From Pilatotrama ljubarskyi (Eukaryota; Basidiomycota; Agaricomycetes; Polyporales; Polyporaceae), in the NCBI GenBank assembly GCA_022385805.1, contig MU277699.1, forward strand, positions 112,242 to 176,241: a stretch of 64,000 bases of DNA, in the 5' to 3' direction. This document shows positions 26,969-37,529 of the stretch, in pieces (position 1 is the first letter of the stretch; every line of letters begins with the position of its first letter). The notes beneath the pieces were generated by a model. It was given only the letters and a program-made list of their open reading frames with translations. It had not been told where the DNA came from and did not search any database. Made by a program: the position numbers and the translations under genes.

Positions 26969-27925
26969 GGTATGCTGACTTGTCGTAAGAGATATCGGTG
27001 GATGGTCAGGGGTATCGCGGCTTGGGTGACAGCGCAAGAGGACGACGGTAGAGGTCAAGGCGAGGGAGCCTTGGTTCTGGTTCCAGTCGGAGCGGTATTT
27101 CTGGTGTTTTGACCTGCAAGCGCCCATGCGGCGGCTTTGTGGCCAAAGCCACAGGTGCGACATTCCATTGTCCCGTCCTGTCAAAGCGCGTGTCCGGCCG
27201 CACCCTCTTGTTCTTCAACCACCATCATGGTTGGCGACCCATTGGCCTCGTACGACCGGTAAGTGGACTCACGATCTACAAGGGTTGAGTGATGCTGGGC
27301 CTCGGGTGGCTCAAAATATTGCTACTACTCATGAGCTTGGAGCTATACTGAGCATTGATTGTCTTCCGTTTTTATGCTGTGAGAGATGGCACAGGACAGC
27401 GTGACATAGCCGGCTTGCCTGAACTGTGCAGCATCAACCATCAGCATTCCAACCGGTGAGAAGTCGCAGACGTACATCTGTGAGGCGAGTCCGCTATGGT
27501 TGCTGTACCCTCTCCATCCATGCGTGAAAGCTGACAATTTGGAGAACTTGACATGCTAACGAGCCACGGAAGACAGTCAGTTCGTCAGTACTGGCCGTGG
27601 ATCACCTATGAAGACCTCAACGGTGAGCCCGCACTTCTCTCCGACATACGCTACCGTCGCGCTTCTCAGCAGCATCGCACCCGCAAGACAGGACTGGAGA
27701 ACATACGAAACAGAGACTGCAGCGTTCGAAACAAGCAAGATGGATTGCCACCGTTGATCGGGATAAGTAGTAAAGCTACAGAAAATGTCGCATTGCCGGG
27801 CCAAGACGCGGCAGCCGCGCGCGTCTGGTACGCTATTACAAGTGAGGGCCCTGCCCAAGGGCAGGTGGGGGAGATTATTGGACCATATGCAAAGACGGTG
27901 GGACGCGGCGCAGGACCGGGGGAGG
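26969..27925. other. Intergenic region
   Basis: About 960 bases upstream of the unknown gene and downstream of the cap-binding protein gene. No supported gene. It should contain the promoter of the unknown gene on the minus strand. Confidence 0.45.
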
Positions 27926-29049
27926 TCATGAGAGCGGCGTGCGGTCGGTCTGGTTGACGCGGAAGCTGGACTTGTCCTGCATCGAGTCTGATACACGCGT
28001 CAGCGTGAATAATTTGGCGCAATGGACACGACTGAGACCTACCATTGTTGGATTTGTACTCCATGATTGTCGTCGGAGGGAGGTTCAGGACTCTTCGGAT
28101 GGTCTCCCTGCCATCAGCGCAAGTTGGTCAGCTCAAGGTCGAGCGATACAGCGATCGAAGCAGGTACGCACTTGATCTTCTCCTTAGACTTCGCATTACT
28201 GTCATGGCGGTTCCACAGGGAGATGATGTCCTCGTTCTGCCGCACGCTAATAGTGCACCCGCAGATCTCAGGCCACTCCCCCGGGGGCACGCCCTCCGGG
28301 TTCTGCTCGGGCTGGTTGCTCTCGCCCTCGGCCACGCTGTCAAACTGGTCCCCGATCACAGCGAGCACGAGGTCCTCCCACAGCCGGTCGGCAACGCCCT
28401 TGCGGAGGCGAATGATCCACTTGCCTCCTGAGAGGTTCAGTGGGTCCTCCCAGACGGGCCGACGGACACCGGAGTGGAAGAGGAGGTAGTCTGTAGTGGG
28501 GAGAAGGGAGGATGGCGGATGGACATGTGTCCAGAGGGACCAGAAGGATTCCACCTGCGCGAGCGAGGCGTAAGACGAGGAAGCGCAAGGCAAACGACGG
28601 GTCACGCACGGAGCTGAAGGCGGAGATCTTCTTGATTCCCTCCTCGTAGTTGGTGATTTTGTTACCTGGGGCGCGCTGCTGGCGGAACCAGAACACCCAG
28701 CTGCAGGCGCACGGACAAAGGAACGCATCGAGCACAGTGAGCATGGGGCGGGGCGCAGACACAACAGCATACGAACATACGTATTTCGGAGGGGGTGCAC
28801 GGAGAGCGAGCCGTTGGCTGTGCCGTTCCCGGAAGCCTTGTCCTTCCCCTGGGCCTTCTCGTCCCCAGAGGTGCTAGAGACAAAGGTGGAAAAGTGCTTG
28901 GAGGAGGTCACGCGCGAGCGCGGCTGCGCAGCCGGGGTCGCCGGCGGTGCGTTCTGCGTTGTCGTGGTCGTCGTGGTCGTCGATGCCGAGTTCGGGGTCG
29001 AGTTGGCGAGGAAGCGGGACTGGGAGTGGTTGGAGAAGTAGCCAGCCAT
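27926..29049 (-). CDS. eIF4E-family cap-binding protein, 4EHP/eIF4E2-like
   Basis: Five exons: 29049-28781, 28700-28610, 28554-28172, 28107-28043 and 27987-27926, total 870 nt, 289 residues. The fold is recognisable from WVFWFRQQ, YEEGIKKISAFSSVESFWSL, PVWEDPLNLSGGKWIIRLRKG, RLWEDLVLAVIGDQF, EDIISLWNR and RRVLNLPPTTIMEYK. The WVFWFR start and ESFWSLWTHV region fit class II eIF4E (4EHP), which binds the mRNA cap but typically represses translation because it binds eIF4G weakly. The Ser/Thr/Asn-rich N-terminal extension (about 85 residues) is probably disordered. The gene is divergent from KEI1, 387 bp away. Confidence 0.9.
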
Positions 29050-29436
29050 GGATTCAGACAGACGCAAGCGACCACGCGGTTCGGGATCAATTCAATGGAG
29101 TCGCGGGGATAGAGGTGCTGGTAAAGGGGAACGTGCAAGCGACGCAGAGATCAGTACAATATGCGAATAAAATCGGCAGGTAGACTGCAGCACGGCGAGG
29201 CAGACGGCGAGCAGAGGCTGGCGGACGGCGAGGGAGATGGCGGAAGGGGCGTGAGATGGTCGGCGCACAAAGTTGCAAATCTTGGATCGCGCGGCCGAGC
29301 TCAGCACCAACTGCCAGTCCTCGTTCTCCATCGCCGCAGCTTGTCCTCCCCGTCGTTCCTCGCAGTCTCCTCGTCCTCTCAATCGACCGTCTCTATACAT
29401 TTCATGTCCTCATAATCGCTGTCGCACTCGTCGCCC
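29050..29436. promoter_or_regulatory. Shared divergent promoter of the 4EHP-like gene and KEI1
   Basis: 387 bp separate two start codons facing outwards. Both leaders are pyrimidine-rich towards the KEI1 side. No clear TATA box was found. Confidence 0.5.
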
Positions 29437-30603
29437 ATGAAACTCACGCTCCGTCCAGAGTGGCGCCTCAGGCCGCTCTCGTCCTTCCTCGGCTTCCTCG
29501 ACATCAAGACCGGGGTCACCATCGCCCTCCTCTTCGCCGTGAGTCGTCTCGAGTGTGAGTTGCGCAATGAACTGACGCGCGAGGCGACCCACCCCACAGC
29601 TCCTCAACAAGGTCGCAGGCGTGTACGGTCTCGTCGCCATTCTGACGGGCGCAGGCGGGTCCGCCGCGCAGCTCAGCCTGTACCTCTACTCCGTCCTCGG
29701 TCTAGTTGCCCTGACCTGGGGCCTGAAGGCCACCCTGCATGTATGTCGCTGATTTATGCAATTCCGCCACTCCTCATACGAATGCTGGTCTACAGGAGGA
29801 CCCAAAACAGACTCTATATTTCGCTCATCTATTCTTCGCCGACCACATCCTTTCCACTGCCTGGCTTGTCTTTTTCGGCGTGCTCTGGTGGTTCTATACC
29901 CCGCATGATGGTCGCGTGCAAGCAAACTCCGACGCTCAGAAAGAGGTCATGGAGAGCGGAGTCGGACACAACATGACCGACGAGGAGCGCGCTGCAGCCG
30001 CGATGATTATCTGGAACGCGGAGAAGGGCATCGCGAGTACTATGATAGTGATTGGGTGGCTTGCGAAGGTATGCACTTCTCATATGAGACATCTCAGGTT
30101 ACGTGACCGTTTTCCAGATCTACTTCGCGGCGCTGCTGTACTCGTACGCGATTCATCTCCGGAAAGGCTCCTACCGCTCGTTGCCGCGGTCCCGGCCTTA
30201 CAACGCGAACGCCTCCGCTAACGGCGTCGCGTACGCCGCATCTGCTCTCCCTGACGGCGATGATGACGACGTCGAAGAATTCTACCGTCTCCCTGTCCGC
30301 GCACCCGCGCAAGGCGCCCCGGCCAACGGCAACGCGCACGGCGGACACACGCCCTCGTCCTCCCACTCGAGCTTCGCGGACTTTGTGAGCGCGCCGGGGC
30401 GCACGCGACGCGGAAAGCCAGGCAAGTCGAACCTCAGTATCAGTGCCAGCGCGAACGGTGGCGCAAATGGAGCAGAGGTACTCTTCGACGAGGAGGCAGA
30501 TACCGCGGGTGTGGCGGATGGGCCGGAGGACCGAGTGCCGTTGATGGGTGCTTCAGCGTCCTCGTCGTCACATGGCCGGAAGGCGAGCAGGAGCAGGGAT
30601 TGA
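29437..30603 (+). CDS. KEI1: Inositol phosphorylceramide synthase regulatory subunit Kei1
   Basis: Four exons, 29437-29538, 29600-29740, 29796-30068 and 30118-30603, total 1002 nt, 333 residues. The first half has four hydrophobic segments, starting with SFLGFLDIKTGVTIALLFALLNK and including QLSLYLYSVLGLVAL, YFAHLFFADHILSTAWLVFF and IYFAALLYSYAIHL. This is the conserved Kei1 membrane domain. Kei1 pairs with Aur1 in the Golgi and is required for inositol phosphorylceramide synthesis. The C-terminal 150 residues are low-complexity, Ser-, Ala- and Asn-rich, and presumably cytosolic. Confidence 0.88.
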
Positions 30604-31562
30604 GGCACGCGACGGAGGTGTCGTCCGTGGTGCGTCTCGTAAGGAAGGATATATTTCACGCCACTGCAGCATCGGAGATTGGGTACGTTCTACGGTGACG
30701 ACCGCTTGCATAGTTCGGTTTGAGCTGCCTATTTCTACAACTCCCATAATGGCACGACTAGATACCTCACCTCGTCTCTATGCATTTATGCCCGTTGCCT
30801 GAGACAACTACACGTAACAACCGAGGACAGCGTCGGCTACCGCCACGGCAGACAAAGGTGGATTACCCCCCGTTGTCATACGCACGTTATAGCCCGTACA
30901 CGAGTTTAACTTCCCGCCTTTCACAAGGCTATCACCAGCATATCACACGGTAAGTGAGTGCCAGGAAAACTATCGCATGCCTATGGACATGGGGGATCAA
31001 GATCCCTTGCCTGCCGTGCGCTATGTCCCGGCATCGCAGAATGCCCATCATCTATGACTCATGAGCGCAAGAACAAATCCGATATCCTTTGTGGGCGTCG
31101 TCCAGTGACCAAGCCGCCTTCTTTCGGTACGAGGAGGCGTTGCGAGGGTCCCAAGACCGCAGAATTGTGTACTAGGACCCAACAGGCAGGCCAAAAGATG
31201 CGATGCGATGACTCGAGGTCCCTGCAGATAGATGGCGAGAGTACAATTGCGGATATACGGATGGAGGAGAAGCACAGGCGCCTGTGCGGAGGGACCAGGA
31301 CTGAGGAATTTCGTGAGCGGCAATCGCCACAACGTGTCCTGCAATGTTCAGCTCGGTCGCAGAGCAACTCACCAGCTCCTTCTTCCTTCCGCCAGCTGTC
31401 TTTGTGTGTATAAATGTTCTTGTTCAAACGCCTCGTTGAACAATACCCTTCGTCCTCCTGAACGACCTCTGATCCAACCCAGCCCGTCCACTACTTAGCG
31501 CAACCCTAACCGGCGACCTCCAAGCCCTCTCTCATCGCACCCATCCAGCTTCATGCACTCCG
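30604..31562. other. Intergenic region with promoter of the PPTase-like gene
   Basis: About 960 bases without a supported gene. A TATA box lies at 31410-31416, followed by a long CT-rich leader up to the ATG at 31563. Confidence 0.5.
31410..31416 (+). promoter_or_regulatory. Probable TATA box of the PPTase-like gene
   Basis: TATAAAT lies about 150 nt before the ATG at 31563 and is followed by pyrimidine-rich sequence typical of fungal transcription starts. Confidence 0.5.
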
Positions 31563-32750
31563 ATGGATTGTCCTATTCTAGTATGGATGCTCTTCACGAA
31601 TCGCGAAATGACCAAGGAGGTACGCGCAGCTCCCCGTATCTCCGTCCAGCGTATCTGTGCTCACCGTGCGGCGCACCCATCCAGGAGTACGCGAAATGCC
31701 ATGCCGTCCTCCGCGAATGTGTGCCACATGCCCCCATCCGCAATTCCCCTACAGAGCCTGAGACGATGAGTGAGTACTCTTTTCGAATCTATCACCCAGG
31801 GTATCTTGTCGTGCGGACACCGATGACGAACGCGGCCCCATCCGCTCTGTAGGACAGATGGTCGCGTTCCTCCTTCCGCTCCTCATGATGCGGCATCGTC
31901 GAGTCCCCCGCGCCCGCTGGAGAGACAACATCACCAGCGTCGGGAAACACTGGATAGAGCAGGCGCGTACCTCACCCTCCTCTCTTCGTGCGCGCCGAAA
32001 CCCATCGTAGACCGCCACCATTTGCTTTGTGTTATTGGTTGTGCGCCGCATTTGTGCCGCGACATATAGATGCATCACGTAACGGACGACAATCCTGTCG
32101 CCGCAGCAAGTCGCGCTCGCTCGATGATCGGATACCATACTTCGTACGACCATAACCTCGTCGGCATGGCCATGACGCAGGGACGCCGCGAGGACGTAGT
32201 GAACATCGGGATCGGAATCAAAGAAATAGGTGCGCCGCCGGGGATGAGTGGCAAAGACTTTGCAATATCCCTATACCACAAGGTCTGTTCAGTCTCGTCT
32301 CGATGACTTCCAGAAGCTCGATTGACGCCGCACCCTGTACAGCTTACGCCGATCGAGCAAAGCTTCATCGACCCGAATCAAGAGGAGGAAGTCGTCATGC
32401 GCCGCCTCTGCCTCATCCTCGCGCTCAAGCAGGCGTACATCAAGGCCATCGGGCAGCCTATGGGCTTCGACTGGTCGCGGCTCGAGTTCAACATCCCCGC
32501 CAAGACAGCGACGGGCGACGGGCGCCCGCTGGCCGGGTGGGAGTTCCGCGTGTGGACGTCCGAGCTCGGGTGGCCAATACCGGGCAGCGACGGGCACATC
32601 ATGCAGAAGTACCAGTGCGCGGTCGCGTTCTTCCGCCGCACGCGGGACACGAAGTTCATCTGGCAGAACGATGCGAGCCAGCTCGAGTCGTGGGTCCAGT
32701 TCATCACGCTCGACCAGCTCCTGAACGTCGCGGACAAGCTCGTGGAGTAA
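31563..32750 (+). CDS. 4'-phosphopantetheinyl-transferase-like protein lacking metal-binding residues
   Basis: Five exons, 31563-31619, 31685-31769, 31853-31966, 32107-32282 and 32343-32750, total 840 nt, 279 residues. The exon 3/4 junction is the least certain. The fold of Sfp/Lys5-type transferases is visible: VAFLLPLLMMRHRRVPRARW, IGYHTSYDHNLVGMAM, LTPIEQSFID, LKQAYIKAIGQPMGFDWSR and GWEFRVWTSELG. These enzymes attach phosphopantetheine from CoA to carrier proteins using Mg. The canonical I-G-I-D-x-E motif reads IGIGIK here (Gly122 for Asp, Lys124 in the next ligand position), and the KEA glutamate is Gln174. All three usual metal ligands are thus missing, although the rest is intact. It is probably inactive as a transferase or has a new role. 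Confidence 0.8.
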
Positions 32751-33686
32751 GTGTCGGGAGAGGGGGGAGGGGCGGGTTTCTGCGAACTGGTTTTGTGTGC
32801 TCTCGACTGCAGACTTTCCCGTGCTCTGGCGCGAAAAGCGCCCCGTCGCTTGTTTGACTCCCATGCTTGCTTAGAGCGTACATCTCTCTCGCCGATTTGC
32901 GCCGTGTGCCTGATATCTATCTCTCAAACCTCAATCTCTCTGCTCTCACTACTCGCACCAGAGTATTTAATCGTGCCGATGCTCCAGATGTAGGCTATAT
33001 ATCTGCTGTACCCATACGTGTTCGTACTGCTCATGCATCTCCTCTTTGTATAACGCCGTTATCACCACTCGCTGCTGGCGCAAACACGGCGGCATTGATG
33101 CAATATATACCATGATTCTTTCAACCGGGCTACGTTTGCGCATGGCCTATCGGGATCTAACGGAAAGCTCACAGAGCGCCCTCGCAAGTAGGATAGTAAA
33201 TTATGCGACGGCTCAGGAATGCACTGGCAGCGTCGAGAGTCTGGTGATGCCAATTACGTCCCGTTCTCGTACGGAGGTGTTTGTGCCACGAGGCTATCGA
33301 ACCTCCCGCGAATGAAAAGTTGTTGCGGTCCTCTGTACGTGATGGTCTTTTTGATCCGGAGCGGCGGCCATGTCCAGGTCCCGTCCAGTACGTGTATGCC
33401 AGAACACTTCGTGAAATTGGTCAAGACTCTTCGACAGCTGACCGGGTTGTATCAGGATCGAGAGCAATCGTTTACACACCAATGGCACCTAATCGCGGCT
33501 AGAGGTGGCTGCAAGTTTAGGCTGGACAGTACTAGTGCTAGTGAGACGAGAAGAGTGGAAAGGCGGGGTCTGTAGGGTGCAAGTCGTTCCTTCAGTGCCC
33601 GGAAAGGCAAATGGGTCACGGGCGGGACATGTGTGACGGATCAGAGATTGCGTCATGTGATCTAGACCGACCAGAGGAAAGGAGAC
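32751..33686. other. Intergenic region
   Basis: About 940 bases. Short frames only. The right end is the leader or first intron area of the next gene. Confidence 0.45.
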
Positions 33687-33875
33687 TTGACGTACTCGCT
33701 GATTCGCAGAGGATTCGATGGACTCCGAGGCCAGAGCCCAGCTGAGGGGCTGCCCCAATCTCTTCCTCTGACCACCACCTCCTCCTCGTCCACCCCGGGC
33801 GACGAATATCTCCTCCTGCACCCTCTCACACCATCCACGCAGACAAGGTACGCACCCCTCAGCCGCCATCGATCG

Positions 33876-35575
33876 ATGTCCGCTCATCGCATTCCCCACG
33901 GCGCCCCGCACCTAGCCCAAATGAGCGCCGTAAACTCCCCCGAGTTCAGCCCTCTTGTCAGCCCAAACGCCCGTGCCCGGAGGCTGTCCGCCAGGCGCGG
34001 CTCAGTCGCCGCAGCGGACCCGTGGGGCGAGCACAACGACGTCAATATGAATCCCGCACGATCCCTCACCAGCCGCCTCACCATCGTCCGCGTGCCGCAG
34101 GCAGACGTCGAAGAGCCCCCCAGGCGGCACAGACGGCACGGTAGTAATGCTTCATTGAACTCCAATGCTTCTGGGAAGAGCGACGGGCCGGGCGGGAGGC
34201 TCAGCTTCGCCTTCACGTCCTTCTCCCCCTCCGGATCTTCAGGTGCGCCCTCAGGTCGCCCTGCGAGCCCTCAGGGTTCGCCGCGCATGCGCCCTTCGTC
34301 TCCGAGCACCTCCCGATTCCCCAGCTCCCTGCCCAGCCATAGCAAGCTCTCTCCGGAACAGATCGTGGACCTTGCTCGCAACTCTGTCAACCCTCGCTCT
34401 CCGCTCCCATCGCCCAATGGCCCCCACCCGCAACAGCCAGCTCCTTCCCCCGTGTCCTTCACTCCACTTCCGGACTCGATCTATCTCCCCTTCATCGATC
34501 GGCCCGAGGAAGTCACGTCTCTCATTGAGTCTCAACCGAACGCGCGGCTTTTCGCACTCCTGCAGCAAACGTTCCCGCCGGACGCACGTGCCCCAATGGG
34601 TTCCCAGTACGAAGCTTCGAATGCGTCGCCTGACCCCAAGGACTGGACGTTCGCAGACTTGGAGTATTGGCTGAAGAAAGTTGACCGAGACGTCGCAGAC
34701 GACACTACATGGGTTCGCAAGGCGCGCCGTTGCGTCATGTCCCACAGCGAACTCATCTGGGAGCGCGTTAAAGGCGCTTTGGGTGTCCCGCCCGAGCTCG
34801 ACGTAGAAGAAGAGGGTCTTGAGCTGCCGCCAGCCCAGCCCTTGACATCGGAATCTCTGGATTCGGCCGTCTTCGAGCCCGACTCCCCCGTCGTGTCCAC
34901 AGATGAAGCGCGGTTCGGGGAGGAGTTGATGGTCGAACCCGTCTTCGCGAACCAGACACCGCCCCATGGGCCTACGGAGCCTGCGGGTGGCCTTGGTTCC
35001 TCACTGTCCGATTTGCGAGAGGAGGACGAAAGCGAGGGCGACGAGAAGCGCGAGAAGGACATGCCTGAAATCCAAGGCCTCCGCTTCATCACATCCCCTA
35101 GCGCTCCTGCGTCGTTGCCTGAGGCGCCGCTTACCATGTCGCCCATGGTCGGTCTCGGGAGTCCAGCCTTCCGGCAGCCAGTTACCACTATGCCCGGGTC
35201 CGGGAGCGAGAGAGACTTGCCCTACGACGTTCTCCGCGAGCGAGGGCCGGGCCATCCCCTGTTCCCAAGCAACTTCGCGCAGCTCAGCCTCTCGCCCACT
35301 CTTCGTCCGAGGTAAGCTCATTCCTTTGCCGCGTCTAAGTTAGGGTGCTGATGTCATCTTGCAGTAAGCGCACGATGAGCATGTCGCACCCACCGAGGCC
35401 GATGTACCTCAGCCCGCACGCGATCCGGGACGGGGTGCATCGAGCAGGGAGCATCGACGCAGGCGCGGGCCGCGCGGCGCGTATGGCCCGCCCGGAATGG
35501 GCGCGCAATTGGGATTCGGGCAGGAACGAGTATGCAGTGGCGACGGAGAGCGCGAGCAGCGTGAATGGCGACTGA
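33876..35575 (+). CDS. Unknown Ser/Pro-rich protein with a central helical domain
   Basis: Two exons, 33876-35312 and 35365-35575, are certain. The frame is open upstream to about 33687 and that stretch (DEYLLLHPLTPSTQT) looks coding, so an extra 5' exon is likely. Most of the protein is low-complexity Ser/Pro/Arg sequence. A conserved-looking central block (about residues 220-310 from the ATG used) reads LPFIDRPEEVTSLIESQP, then DWTFADLEYWLKKVDRDV and ELIWERVKGALGVP. I do not recognise the family. The final exon is basic (SKRTMSMSHPPRPMYLSP). The ATG at 33876 is the first in frame and is used here by default. Confidence 0.65.
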
Positions 35576-36249
35576 GTTCCCTGTCGCGCGTTGAGTGTAT
35601 ACCCCTGCCTTTGGGAGGAAAAGTGAAGCGACCATAGACGATCATCGACGACCTATGTACATCAGAATACTTAGACTGGAAGAACAAGTACAGTAGTTGT
35701 AATGTATCGCTGTACGTTCAAAATCTCAGGTCTGCAGGCCGCACCGGCACCGAATCTCGTGCTTTGCCACACGTATCCCGGCACCTTGATCCACTTCCAA
35801 GCATGGCATGCAGGTATGGCCGGCCCCTGATCGAAGCGACTATGAGGCTATGCTGACGCATTTTGATGGGGCCTGGCTCAGTTCGATGAGGTCAGGATGA
35901 CACCGGGACTGCCGTTATGCTAGACCGTCAGCTATGTTCGAATCGCATATTTCACCAGAGCATCCCTGTACATGTCGCGCAGAATTCGCATCGTCGTCAG
36001 CTTCCTACTGCTGCAGAGAGGCAAAACTGTAGACGCACAGTATCGTCCCGCAACTGATATCCTTGAAAACGCCAGTCAGTAAGTGATCACTCCCGCATGT
36101 ATTCTGCGACGACTAAAACTCTAATGCTCACATTCATGTTCTTGGTAGAAGCCCGACGCTGTCTGTTCTGCAACCTGAACAACTCGCGCTGCCAAGCCGA
36201 AGCAACACTTGCTTGCCCTGGTCACTGTTCTAACATCAGTGTGTCAGTG
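35576..36249. other. Intergenic region, promoter of the PP2C gene
   Basis: About 670 bases. An in-frame upstream ATG at 36097 could extend the phosphatase by 51 residues, but that stretch is cysteine-rich and unlike the family N-terminus. Confidence 0.4.
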
Positions 36250-37529
36250 ATGCCACCACTCAGCCCACAGTTTGATCCATATCTCGAGTGGGGCGTGGCA
36301 GACGCAAAGGGCCCAAGGAAGCGGATGGAAGACGCGCACTGCATCGTAGTGCCGTTCCAGGATCTCCCGGGCCAAGGTCTCTTCGCAGTCTTCGACGGCC
36401 ATGCGGGGAAGCGGGCTGCGACATGGTGCGGGGAGCACTTTCCGCAGGTATGAGACGCTCGACCCTCTGTACAAGTAGCCCGAAATACGTTAATTCATCA
36501 CGGTCTCGCTATGCTTGCAGTACCTCGCGTCCGCGATGGAGGCTGGTCGGAAGCGGAGTATCCCGGAGGCGTTATGCGAGGCCTTTCACAAGGCAGACGC
36601 GAGCATGGAGGAGCTTCACGAGAAGACGAACGGTCGCATTCGCTCAGGGTGCACCGCCGTCGTAGCCTTGGTGCTCTCGGAAACCGGCGAACGGAGCGAA
36701 TCTGAGGAGCCGTCCGACGCATCTGCGGTGCCTGGACACTTGTCTGCAAAGAGGAGAAGCGGTGCGTCACCGTGATGCTATATGTCAAATACCTGCAGCG
36801 TCAGGAACTGTGCGCGCTCATGTTATGCAAAATCCAGACGCGCCTCATACGGATCCGGCGGCCGCACGACGAGTGTTGTACACCGCGAACGCGGGAGATT
36901 CGAGGGCTGTGCTGTGTCGTGCGGGGAAAGCTGTGCGGTTGACGCGAGATCACAGAGCTTCGGAGGCGGACGAGGCGAGCCGTATCAAGAGCAAAGGGGG
37001 CAACGTGGTTCGTGGGCGTGTGGATGGTCACCTCGCGCCCTCGCGTAGCTTGGGCGACCACCGCTTGCAGACAGACGTCGAGAGCTCTCCGTTCACTGCT
37101 CGCACGGAAATCGGCGACAAGGATGAATTTGTGATTCTGGCTTGTGACGGGGTAGGTCGAACGCGCAGCGGGCTAAGCCTACGAGACTTTTACTGACTGG
37201 CGCCGTAGCTGTGGGACGTGATTGGTGACGAAGAAGCTGTGCACGTCGTGAGAGACTTCGACGACCCTCAGGACGCGGCCGAGGAATTACTTCAATACGC
37301 ATACTTGAGGCAGTCCAGGGATAATGTCACAGTCGTCGTGGTACGTTTCCGAGAGCCTCCTGAGGATGCGACCGCCTTGGGTGGGCTTGTAGATGACAAT
37401 GTGGACTCGGACTCGGAAGAGGTTGACGCGGCGTGTCGAGATGTCGTACAAACCCGGGATTGGGCGACGGAGGTATCGACGGATGCCAATGATGGCAGCG
37501 CTGGAGAGTCGACCACAACGCTGTCCTAA
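36250..37529 (+). CDS. PP2C-type serine/threonine protein phosphatase
   Basis: Four exons, 36250-36447, 36521-36761, 36799-37151 and 37209-37529, total 1113 nt, 370 residues. Intron 2 ends at 36798 or 36804 (tandem acceptors six nt apart), which adds or removes two residues. PP2C motifs appear in order: RMEDAH (25-30), FAVFDGHAGK (45-54), SGCTAVVALV, ANAGDSRAVL, LTRDH, SLGDHRLQ, ILACDGLWDV and SRDNVTVVVV. Every metal-binding acid of the family (in MED, DGH, CDG and RDN) is present, so activity is expected. The family reverses Ser/Thr phosphorylation using Mn or Mg. The acidic C-terminal tail of about 60 residues is unique. The substrate is unknown. Confidence 0.88.
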
